From NCBI GenBank assembly GCA_016210245.1, contig JACQUR010000365.1, forward strand, positions 1-6,996: DNA of 6,996 nt, read 5' to 3'. The position numbers were made by a program, and so were the translations under genes. The DNA comes from Chloroflexota bacterium (lineage in GTDB: Bacteria; Chloroflexota; UBA6077; JACQUR01). This document shows, in pieces, positions 1 through 5,827 of this stretch (positions within the stretch are counted from its first letter, which is position 1; each line of letters begins with the position of its first letter). The notes beneath the pieces were generated by a model, which was given only the letters and a program-made list of their open reading frames with translations, was not told the origin of the DNA and searched no databases.

Positions 1-52
1 CGGCCATGCTGATCAGGCCGCGCGTCTCCTCCGGCCGCAAGATGAGCACCAT
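1..52 (-). CDS. N-terminal fragment, possibly ornithine cyclodeaminase/mu-crystallin family
   Basis: Seventeen codons are visible before the window ends, reading MVLILRPEETRGLISMA. The ATG is preceded about six bases upstream by a purine-rich GAGGGGG stretch that could serve as a ribosome binding site. A short beta strand followed by 'RPEE..GLISM' resembles the usual beginning of ornithine cyclodeaminase/mu-crystallin proteins, NAD(P)-dependent enzymes that act on amino acids or imines. That resemblance is from memory and rests on very few residues, so the family call is tentative. The gene follows the cysteine hydrolase on the same strand, separated by a 7-base repeat array, and could be part of the same amino-acid or amide catabolic group. 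Confidence 0.4.
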   Translation of the reverse strand, partial: MVLILRPEETRGLISMA

Positions 53-69
53 GATGCGCCCCCTCTCTA

Positions 70-172
70 GAGTGCTGATTTGAGATTTGAGAGTGCAGAT
101 TTGGAATATGCTGCCTCAGATCTGAAATCTGCACTCTCAAATCACAAATCTGCACTCTCAAATCTGCACTTT
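70..172. repeat. Heptamer tandem array with inverted arms
   Basis: The interval divides without slippage into consecutive 7-base units from 70 onward. The left part uses units such as GATTTGA and GAGTGCA; the right part uses their complements in another phase, such as AATCTGC and ACTCTCA. As a result 83-103 pairs perfectly with 145-165 (21 bp), and 84-102 can alternatively pair with 125-143 (19 bp). A 19-base direct repeat occurs at 125-143 and 146-164. The array contains the stop codon of the cysteine hydrolase (158-160) and encodes its last few residues. It ends just before the ribosome binding site of the next gene. Heptanucleotide arrays called STRR are known in cyanobacteria; whether this is related is unknown. 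It may act as a hairpin terminator, but no U-tract follows. Confidence 0.85.
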
Positions 173-880
173 CGAGGTGGCCGCGGCCACCTCGTCCAGG
201 TACGCCAGGGCAGCCTCCAGGTGGAGCACGTCGGCGTACTTGTGGTGCAAGTCGAACAGGTTCACCTTGTGGCACAGCTCCGAGCGGTCGAAGGTACACT
301 CCTCCACCACACCCACCTGGAAGCCGTGCGAGTAGGCGTCTACCACACTCGCCCGCACGCAGCCGCTGGTGCTCTCGCCGGCGACCAGGAGCGTGTCCAC
401 GCCCAGCATGCGCAGGTGGGCCTCCAGTGGCGTGCCGAAGAAGCCGCTCGCCCGCTGCTTGTAGATCACCACCTCGCCCGGCACGGGCGCCAGGGGCTCC
501 ACGAAAGTGTAGTTCCAGACCGCGTTGGTCTGCGTCTGGCCGGGTGGGCGCTTGGTGGCCGTGAAGCGCTCCAGCACGGCCTCGGGCCGGGCCTCCACGG
601 TGGTATGGAAGATCGGAAGCTGCGCCTGGCGCGCCCGCGCCAGGAGGGCTTGCGTGGGCTCCAGCGCATCCCAGGCGGCCAAGCCGCAATGGCTGGGGAA
701 GCGCTGCCGCCCCTGGGCCAGCGGCTCGCGGCGGTCGCCGTACACGGCGTTGTAGAGGTCGATGAGCAAGAGCGCCGGACGCTGGCCGAGCGTCCGCGGC
801 CGTCGATACTTGGCGTAGGTCTCAAGGTCCTCTGGGGGAAAGACGTCGATCCAGCAGTGGCGTTCGAACTCGTCGATCAT
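158..880 (-). CDS. Isochorismatase-superfamily cysteine hydrolase (N-carbamoylsarcosine amidase-like)
   Basis: A 240-residue cytosolic hydrolase. The family's catalytic triad is visible: Asp41 in 'ALLLIDLYNAVYG', Lys141 in 'VIYKQRASGFFGT', and nucleophilic Cys174 in 'GESTSGCVRASVVDAYSHGF'. Members hydrolyse isochorismate, nicotinamide, N-carbamoylsarcosine, maleamate or related amides through a thioester intermediate. The roughly 30-residue extension before the first strand and the 'STSGCVRA' active site favour the N-carbamoylsarcosine amidase/maleamate-type branch, but the substrate cannot be read from sequence. The chosen ATG has a strong ribosome binding site (GAGGAG at 887-892, six bases away). 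Longer starts up to 970 lack one and add low-complexity residues. The last residues (about VQI) come from the 7-base repeat array, so the original C-terminus may have been altered. The 149-base gap to the upstream kinase gene shows no convincing promoter. Confidence 0.88.
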   Translation of the reverse strand: MIDEFERHCWIDVFPPEDLETYAKYRRPRTLGQRPALLLIDLYNAVYGDRREPLAQGRQRFPSHCGLAAWDALEPTQALLARARQAQLPIFHTTVEARPEAVLERFTATKRPPGQTQTNAVWNYTFVEPLAPVPGEVVIYKQRASGFFGTPLEAHLRMLGVDTLLVAGESTSGCVRASVVDAYSHGFQVGVVEECTFDRSELCHKVNLFDLHHKYADVLHLEAALAYLDEVAAATSKVQI

Positions 881-1029
881 CCCGCTCTCCTCTCCCGTCA
901 TCGGGCACGCGGTGACCCGCGGCCGGGCGAGCACGCGCCGGCCGGCTGTAGGTGCCACGAGCGCGCCCATGGCTTCAATGCTACGCCAAAGCGGCGCGGC
1001 GCGCGAGCCGCTCTCCGTCCGGCCTGCCC

Positions 1030-2769
1030 CTACGGGATTGGACGCGGCAGGACGACGTGGAAGGTGCTGCCCTGGTCCAGGCCAGGGCTCTCGGCCCAGA
1101 TCCGCCCGCCGTGGGCCTCGACGATGCCCTTACAGATGAACAGTCCCAGCCCCGCACCCTCCAGGTTCCGCGTCTCCTCCAGCCGCTCGAACGGCTCGAA
1201 CACCCTGGGCAGGTCCTCGGGCCGCAGGCCCACCCCCTGGTCGGACACGCTCAGGTGGACCTCCCCATCCAGGGGCTCGACGGCCACCCGGATCTCACCC
1301 CCCTCGGGCGAGTACTTGGCGGCGTTGCCCAGCAGGTTGCCCACCACCTGCGCCAGCCGGTCGCGGTCCCAGCAGCCCTCCAGCCGCGGCGGCCCCGCCA
1401 GCGTCAGCCGGTGCTCGAGGGTCGTGTGCTGGTGGGCCTCGACCAACTGGCCGACCAGCGCCACCAGGTCCATCGGCCCGGGCCGCACCTCGAACCGTCC
1501 GGCCGCGACGCGGGAGGCCTCCAGCAGGTCCCCGACCATCCGCTCCAGGCGCTCGGTGGCGTCGTCGATGCTCTGGAGCGCTTTCTCGCGCCGCTCGGGA
1601 TCCTGCCCTCCGCCGCGCCGCAGCAGCGCCGTGTAGCCCCGGATCACCGTCACCGGCCCGCGCAGATCGTGGGCCACTGCCGACAGGAACTGCTGCCGTC
1701 CTTCCCGCCCCGCCTCCAGGTCGGCGGCCATGCGGTTGAATGCCACGCCCAGCGCCTCCAGCTCGTCTCCGGTCTTGATATCCACCCGGTGGTGCAGCGC
1801 TCCTCGCCCCAGGGCCTGCGCCTGGACGGCGAGTCGCTGCACGGGCCCGGCCAGGTAGGCGGCCAGCAGCACCGCCGCCAGGGCGGCCAGCAGCGCGATG
1901 GTCCCGAAGGCCAGCAGTTGCAGGCGGAACCGCGCCTCGAGCGGGCCGAAGGCCTCGGCCACCGGGCAGGTGACCCCCACCAGCCAGCCGTGTCGGGGGG
2001 AGAGGACGAGGGCGGCCGCCCGCACATCGCCCAGCACGGGGCTGTGGAAGTCGGCCGTCCGCACCACTCTGCCCGCCAGGGCGGCCTGCACCTCGGGCCA
2101 GCTCGAGACATCGCGCGCCTCCCAGCTCAGCTCCGGTTGTGCGGTGTGGAACGCCAGCCGACCTGTCGGGTCGGCCAGGAAGATCGCCTGGCCAGGCGGC
2201 AGGCCGACGCTCTGGAGCCGGCCAGCCAGCGCGTCCAGCTTCAGCCCGACCAGCACCATGCCCGCCGGCCGCCCAGACCGGGCGGGCAAGGGAGCAGCAG
2301 CCGTGGCGATGGGCTGCAGGAGGATGCGGCCAACCAGGACCCCGGAGATGGCGGGCGCTCCGGTGGCCATGACCTGCTGGAAGTAGGGGCGATCGGCCAC
2401 GTTGACGGGGGATGCGCCGGGTTGTCGGATGGCCGCCCCCACCTCGTCGCCAGCGGCATCCACGACCACCACGTTGCTCACCTGGGAGTAGGAGCGCGCT
2501 ACTCGCTGGAGCTTGGGGTCCACCACCGCCGGGTCCAGAGTCTGGATCACCGGGTCGCTGGCCAGGAGTTGGGCGAGGGCCAGGGCGTCGTCGAAGGAGG
2601 CGTCCGCCAGAACGGCCACCGTCTGGCTGGTCCGGGTCAGATCGTCCAGCACCGCGGCGCGCTGGCGGACGTGCTCCTCATGGGCGCCATAGAGCAGCAG
2701 CCCGAGGATGGGGGTCAGGATCACCAGGACCCCGAGCAAGAGCTTCGCGCGCAGGCTCACCGCGGGCAT
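1030..2769 (-). CDS. Membrane sensor histidine kinase with Cache-like sensor, HAMP, HisKA and HATPase_c
   Basis: A 579-residue sensor kinase that should autophosphorylate on histidine and pass the phosphate to a response regulator. In order: membrane segment about 8-27; extracellular sensor about 30-280 with a double-Cache-like signature 'DRPYFQ' (126-131); second membrane segment about 285-307; HAMP linker about 305-358; HisKA with phosphoacceptor His367 in 'SAVAHDLRGPVTVIRG'; and a catalytic domain with N box 'NLLGNAAKYS' (478-487), G1 'DQGVG' (510-514), F box 'VFEPFERL' and G2 'GAGLGLF' (538-544). All key residues are present. Cache sensors usually bind small extracellular metabolites such as amino or organic acids. 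The start has GGAGGAG at 2776-2782; a longer frame to 2838 begins inside a palindrome and is rejected. No response regulator lies in the window, so the kinase is orphan here. Confidence 0.93.
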   Translation of the reverse strand: MPAVSLRAKLLLGVLVILTPILGLLLYGAHEEHVRQRAAVLDDLTRTSQTVAVLADASFDDALALAQLLASDPVIQTLDPAVVDPKLQRVARSYSQVSNVVVVDAAGDEVGAAIRQPGASPVNVADRPYFQQVMATGAPAISGVLVGRILLQPIATAAAPLPARSGRPAGMVLVGLKLDALAGRLQSVGLPPGQAIFLADPTGRLAFHTAQPELSWEARDVSSWPEVQAALAGRVVRTADFHSPVLGDVRAAALVLSPRHGWLVGVTCPVAEAFGPLEARFRLQLLAFGTIALLAALAAVLLAAYLAGPVQRLAVQAQALGRGALHHRVDIKTGDELEALGVAFNRMAADLEAGREGRQQFLSAVAHDLRGPVTVIRGYTALLRRGGGQDPERREKALQSIDDATERLERMVGDLLEASRVAAGRFEVRPGPMDLVALVGQLVEAHQHTTLEHRLTLAGPPRLEGCWDRDRLAQVVGNLLGNAAKYSPEGGEIRVAVEPLDGEVHLSVSDQGVGLRPEDLPRVFEPFERLEETRNLEGAGLGLFICKGIVEAHGGRIWAESPGLDQGSTFHVVLPRPIP

Positions 2770-2775
2770 GGCCGT

Positions 2776-2782
2776 CTCCTCC
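2776..2782 (-). promoter_or_regulatory. Ribosome binding site of the histidine kinase
   Basis: GGAGGAG on the minus strand, six bases before the ATG at 2769. It decides the start: the alternative upstream ATG at 2838 lies in the 64-base palindrome, has no such site, and would put 23 extra residues before the first membrane segment. Confidence 0.8.
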
Positions 2783-2824
2783 GCGAGCCAGTTGCTGCAC
2801 ACACGGTACCAGGGGTGGACCGGT

Positions 2825-2888
2825 AAGTCATTGGCCAATTTCGGTGGCGATGGCGCGCGCCATCGCCACCGAAATTGGCCAATGACTT
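2825..2888. repeat. Perfect 64-base palindrome (32-base arms, no loop)
   Basis: Every base of 2825-2856 pairs with 2857-2888; the dyad axis is in the GCGCGC centre and the match stops exactly at both ends (2824/2889 mismatch). It starts one base past the stop codon of the L,D-transpeptidase gene and ends 55 bases before the kinase start. As RNA it would form a very strong hairpin, so a role in 3'-end formation or mRNA protection is plausible. No U-run follows in the direction of transcription, so it is not a classical intrinsic terminator. Because it is symmetric it contains an ATG on each strand, which produces spurious open frames. Confidence 0.95.
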
Positions 2889-2889
2889 C

Positions 2890-4113
2890 CTAATCGAGAA
2901 TCACCACCGTCGTGGCGGCCTCGGCCGCGCTCCAGCGGGCGTTGTCTTCGGGCGCGACCACGGGCTTCGTGACTTCGAAGAGGTACGCGGCGTCGGCAAT
3001 GGTGAGGTTCACGCAGCCCTGGCTCTCCGCCCCGCCGAACCCGTCGTGCCAGTAGGTGCCGTGGATGGCGAAGCCGCCCAGGCGGAAGTACTGGGTGAAA
3101 GGCACGTTGGGCAGGTCGTAGGAGTGGTCGGCATCCGCCACGCTGGCGCTGGTCATGTCGTCGGCGCGGTACTTGCCGAAGGTGGAGTATTGCCCGGATG
3201 GGGTGCTCACCCCCGCTCGGCCCAGGCTGACGTAGGTGGTGAAGGTTGGCTGGCCCTCCTGGACCAACGTCAGCGTGCTGTGCTTGCGGTCCACGGTGAT
3301 CCAGGTCTGGCTCGCCGGCACAGGATCCGGCGGGGTGGTGTTGGGCGTGGGTGGGGCGATCGGCCGAATGAGCGAGCTGTGGATGCGCGCGCCCGCGAAG
3401 CGCCCGCCGTCGATGCGATACCAGGTCGTGTTACCAGAAACCGGCTGCCCGTCCTCTTCGCCCAGCACCTTCACCCACTGGCCGGCCACCAGGCGGCCCA
3501 CGGCGGGGGCAGCGGTCGTGGGCGCGGCGCGGACGTTCGCCGGGCCGCCCACCACCTGGCCCCACCAGCCCGTGGACGCCTCCGCGGCCTCGGGCACGGT
3601 CCAGGCCGCGGCATACTCGCCCGTAGCGGGCTGCACCGTGTCCAGGCCCACGTAGCCCTCAGTGGTCGCCCACCACACGTCGGGGTCGCCGTCCAGCCCG
3701 GGCGAGAGGCCGGTCACGCGCAGCAGGCTACCCGTATTGGCCTGGCGACGCACGGGGCTCTTGCGGTCGGGCTTGGCGTACACGGGCACGCCGTTCCGCA
3801 CCGCCTCGGCCAGCCAGGGCTGCCGCTCTTCGCGCACGACCGCGCTGGGCAGGAAGCCCAGGGCCACGCCATACCAGGTGGTATCCCCATCCGGCCCCGG
3901 CTCCCCCTGGACCTCGCTCAGCACCGGCAGGCGGGCGCCCTTGCTCAGCGTCCCCACCGCCGGCGCCTGCAGCGAGGGCGCGCTGAAGGCCACCGCGGCG
4001 TCCGTGGCGATGACGCCCAGCCACGGCGCTCCGAAGCGGTTGGCGTGCGCGCTGGAGGCCGGCCACGCCAGCACCGCACCCAGGAGGACGAGCGCCACGA
4101 CTACCGATCGCAT
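2890..4113 (-). CDS. Secreted L,D-transpeptidase (YkuD/ErfK family) with SH3-like repeats
   Basis: A 407-residue exported protein. Residues 1-24 form a signal peptide (Arg2, hydrophobic core, then Ala-His-Ala before Asn25). Roughly 30-255 contain two or three SH3-like modules, seen as recurring 'TTWYGVALG', 'DVWWATTEGYVG' and 'TTWYRIDGG' strand patterns and 'NVRAAPT..APAVGRL'; such modules bind cell-wall material. A proline-rich linker (about 252-266) leads to the catalytic YkuD domain (about 271-407), with His351 in 'FAIHGTYW' and catalytic Cys367 in 'SQGCVNLT'. Family members make 3-3 peptidoglycan cross-links or attach proteins to the wall; Ser364-Gln replaces the commoner Ser-His before Gly-Cys. 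No Shine-Dalgarno is visible before the ATG, which sits seven bases from the repeat array at 4121. A 64-base palindrome follows the stop. The upstream neighbour is an extracytoplasmic foldase, consistent with an envelope role. Confidence 0.93.
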   Translation of the reverse strand: MRSVVVALVLLGAVLAWPASSAHANRFGAPWLGVIATDAAVAFSAPSLQAPAVGTLSKGARLPVLSEVQGEPGPDGDTTWYGVALGFLPSAVVREERQPWLAEAVRNGVPVYAKPDRKSPVRRQANTGSLLRVTGLSPGLDGDPDVWWATTEGYVGLDTVQPATGEYAAAWTVPEAAEASTGWWGQVVGGPANVRAAPTTAAPAVGRLVAGQWVKVLGEEDGQPVSGNTTWYRIDGGRFAGARIHSSLIRPIAPPTPNTTPPDPVPASQTWITVDRKHSTLTLVQEGQPTFTTYVSLGRAGVSTPSGQYSTFGKYRADDMTSASVADADHSYDLPNVPFTQYFRLGGFAIHGTYWHDGFGGAESQGCVNLTIADAAYLFEVTKPVVAPEDNARWSAAEAATTVVILD

Positions 4114-4120
4114 GGGCCCA

Positions 4121-4225
4121 GGTCAGTGGTCAGTGGCCAGCAGGACGGTGAGACACACTGCCTACTGCCTACTGTCGGCTGGCCACTGGCCACTGGCCAC
4201 TGACCACTGGCTACTGGCCACTCTA
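4121..4225. repeat. Heptamer tandem array with inverted arms
   Basis: Fifteen consecutive 7-base units fit 4121-4225 in one register. The left units are GGTCAGT-like; after a degenerate middle (about 4142-4155) the units become CACTGGC/TACTGCC-like, the complementary orientation. Positions 4124-4140 pair perfectly with 4193-4209 (17 bp). The array fills nearly the whole gap: its last unit contains the stop codon of the parvulin gene (4223-4225), and its other end is seven bases from the L,D-transpeptidase ATG. The layout is the same as in the array at 70-172, although the unit sequence is unrelated. No promoter or ribosome binding site is recognisable inside it. Confidence 0.88.
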
Positions 4226-5380
4226 GAAGATCCGCGCCTGGAGCCGGTTGAGCACCCACTCGCTGGCCGACGGGGAGAGCTGCACCTTGACCTCCGGCCC
4301 CTGCCGGGCGTTGAACAGCCAGTCCTGGAAGCGCTTGGCCTGCAGGGCGCTCAAGGCGCTCGCCTCGATGGAGCGGTCCTGGGCTTTCTCCAGCACCTGG
4401 ACCACGTGCCAGCCATTGGGCGAGCGCACGATCTGTGGCGCTGCGTTGGGCTCGGCGGCAAAGGCGGCCTGCTCGAAAGGCTCGTTCATGATCCCGCGCG
4501 GGAACCAGCCCAGGTCGCCCCCCTTGTCCTTCGAGCCAGGATCGGTGGACTCGGCTTTGGCCACCTCCTCGAAGCTGGCCCCCTCTTGCAGCTTCTGAAG
4601 CACCGCCTTGGCCTTGTCCTCATCGGCCACCAGGATGTGGCGCGCGTGGACCTGCTCGGCGCTGGTGGCCACCTCGGCCCCAATCGCCGCGCGCAGTTTG
4701 TCGCGCAGCAGGTTGTCCTGCACCTCCTGGCGATACCAGCCATCGTCCAGGCCGGTGCGCTTGAGGAACTCCTGGTACGTGCTCTGGAACTCGGCCTCGG
4801 TCAGGGTCGGAGGCGGGGTGGGGCTGGCCTCGGGCGAGGGCGGCGGGCTGCTCTGCTGAAACTCCGCCTCCAGCTCCATGCGCTCGCGCAGGTCGGCCTG
4901 GACCTCGTCGTCCGACACGCTCAGTTGGCGGTTCTGGGCCTCGCGCTGGATCAGGCGCCGCTCGACGCCAGCGTTCAGGACCTGGCTGGGCAACGCGGCC
5001 ATCTGGAGCTTGAGCTGGGCCGCCTGCTCGGCCTGGCCACGGTCGCGGAAGTCGGCTATCTGGCGGTTGAAGCTGACGTAGATGGGCCGCGCCGAGGCCA
5101 GCAGGTCGCCGGCGGTGAGGCGCTCGCCATACACCTCCGCTACGGTGTCCTGGGCGCGCAGCACCACCTGCTGCAGGTAGCCCAGGCCAAGGACAGCCAC
5201 GATGACGACCCCCAGGGCCACGGCGGCCAGCATGACCAGCCGGTAGCCGCGTTGCTCGCGCTCCCACTTGGAGAGCTGGCGGCGGGAGGGATTCAGCAGC
5301 GCCCAGCGCACCGCCTCGCTGCGGCGCCTGGTTGGATCCTTGGTTGTCCGCTTGGTCGTCTGTGCGGTCGTCCGTGGCAT
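4223..5380 (-). CDS. Membrane-anchored parvulin-type peptidyl-prolyl cis-trans isomerase (SurA/PrsA-like)
   Basis: A 385-residue foldase for exported proteins. A basic N-terminal tail (1-46, many Arg/Lys/Thr) precedes one membrane segment (about 47-69), predicting an inside N-terminus and an extracytoplasmic remainder. No lipobox cysteine is present, so it is not a lipoprotein like Bacillus PrsA. Residues about 78-235 form a SurA_N-like helical chaperone region interrupted by a Pro/Ser-rich linker (177-193). Residues about 243-332 are the rotamase domain: 'VHARHILV', 'GASFEEVAKAESTDPGSKDKGGDLGWFPRG', 'FAAEPN' and 'PNGWHVVQVLEK' are characteristic. The start has GAGGA about nine bases upstream. 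It lies 104 bases after rpsR, separated by a strong inverted repeat, so it may be a separate transcript or receive readthrough. Substrates are unknown; the neighbouring secreted L,D-transpeptidase is one candidate. Confidence 0.93.
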   Translation of the reverse strand: MPRTTAQTTKRTTKDPTRRRSEAVRWALLNPSRRQLSKWEREQRGYRLVMLAAVALGVVIVAVLGLGYLQQVVLRAQDTVAEVYGERLTAGDLLASARPIYVSFNRQIADFRDRGQAEQAAQLKLQMAALPSQVLNAGVERRLIQREAQNRQLSVSDDEVQADLRERMELEAEFQQSSPPPSPEASPTPPPTLTEAEFQSTYQEFLKRTGLDDGWYRQEVQDNLLRDKLRAAIGAEVATSAEQVHARHILVADEDKAKAVLQKLQEGASFEEVAKAESTDPGSKDKGGDLGWFPRGIMNEPFEQAAFAAEPNAAPQIVRSPNGWHVVQVLEKAQDRSIEASALSALQAKRFQDWLFNARQGPEVKVQLSPSASEWVLNRLQARIF

Positions 5381-5404
5381 GGCCGAAATCCTCGTGCGTT
5401 ATTC

Positions 5405-5478
5405 AGGCAAAGGGATGGGGAGCCATCCGAGCCGCTCCCTCACGGTCGCGGCTCGGATGGCTCCCCATCCCTTTGCCT
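5405..5478. repeat. Long inverted repeat behind rpsR, possible terminator
   Basis: Positions 5405-5435 pair perfectly with 5448-5478: 31-base arms around a 12-base loop. It begins six bases past the rpsR stop codon and ends 24 bases before the parvulin ATG. The position suggests termination of the rpsF-ssb-rpsR transcript or protection of its 3' end. The sequence following it on the minus strand is not U-rich, so a classical intrinsic terminator is not supported. Its sequence is unrelated to the palindrome at 2825-2888. Confidence 0.9.
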
Positions 5479-5484
5479 TCCTGT

Positions 5485-5793
5485 CTAGTCGCGCAGCCGC
5501 AGGCCACTCTCGCGGATGTGCTCGGTGGTGTAGGGCAAGAGCGCCAGGTGCCGGGCTCGCTTGATGGCGGTGGTCAGCGAGCGCTGGTGGTGGGCGCACG
5601 TTCCGGTCTTGCGCCGGGGCTCCATCTTGCCCCGGTCCGAGATGTACCGCCGCAGCCGCCCCATGTCCTTGTAGTCGACGGCTGCGACCTTGTCGACGCA
5701 GAAGGAGCAGACCTTGCGTCGCGGCGTATACTTGCCGCGCCCGCCTTCTTTCTTCACCGGCCTGCGTCCAGGTGGCCTTCCCTGTGTAGTCAA
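5485..5793 (-). CDS. rpsR: 30S ribosomal protein bS18, zinc-binding type
   Basis: A 102-residue small-subunit protein that binds 16S rRNA as a heterodimer with bS6. The family core is clear: 'DYKDMGRLRRYISDRGKMEPRRKTG', 'HHQRSLTTAIKRARHLALLPYT'. Cysteines in 'KVCSFC' and the Cys and His of 'TGTCAHH' (C-x2-H) form the four-ligand zinc site of the C+ form of S18, absent in E. coli. A basic, glycine-rich N-terminal tail of about 25 residues is longer than in E. coli. Translation starts at TTG (encoded Met), six bases after GAGGAG; no ATG in frame offers an alternative. The gene is 34 bases after ssb, last in the rpsF-ssb-rpsR operon, and is followed by a strong inverted repeat. Confidence 0.97.
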   Translation of the reverse strand: MTTQGRPPGRRPVKKEGGRGKYTPRRKVCSFCVDKVAAVDYKDMGRLRRYISDRGKMEPRRKTGTCAHHQRSLTTAIKRARHLALLPYTTEHIRESGLRLRD

Positions 5794-5799
5794 CGATGA

Positions 5800-5805
5800 C
5801 TCCTC
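5800..5805 (-). promoter_or_regulatory. Ribosome binding site selecting the TTG start of rpsR
   Basis: GAGGAG on the minus strand, six bases from the TTG at 5791-5793. It justifies the rare start codon, since no ATG or GTG is better placed. Confidence 0.75.
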
Positions 5806-5827
5806 AGCTTCCTGACTTCATCATACC

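Noticed and set aside
125..172. CRISPR array
   Set aside because: The repeated units are 7 bases (or a 19-base composite) without unique spacers of constant length, and no cas genes are present.
937..946. 10-base palindrome as an operator
   Set aside because: Short CCGG-type palindromes are common at this base composition and nothing else supports a binding site.
990..1012. Terminator hairpin behind the histidine kinase
   Set aside because: Only six pairs with an 11-base loop in very GC-rich DNA and no U-run; expected by chance.
80..1636. Long plus-strand open frame opposite the hydrolase and kinase
   Set aside because: Its product is compositionally biased (His, Arg, Gly, Pro) with no domain, and it lies antisense to genes with intact catalytic motifs in high-GC DNA.
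952..2826. Plus-strand frame of about 620 codons opposite the histidine kinase
   Set aside because: It mirrors the kinase gene; the Gln/Arg/Gly-rich product has no recognisable motif, whereas the minus strand encodes all kinase boxes.
2875..4203. Plus-strand frame starting in the 64-base palindrome
   Set aside because: The ATG exists only because the palindrome reads the same on both strands; the product has no domain and overlaps the L,D-transpeptidase gene.
3662..5488. Plus-strand frame of about 600 codons across three genes
   Set aside because: It runs through the heptamer array and the long hairpin and opposite two clear genes; its Leu/Gly/His-rich product is a shadow.
5820..5825. TATGAT on the minus strand as a promoter for rpsR
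   Set aside because: One mismatch from a -10 consensus, but no TGn extension or -35 element, and rpsR is already served by the operon promoter.
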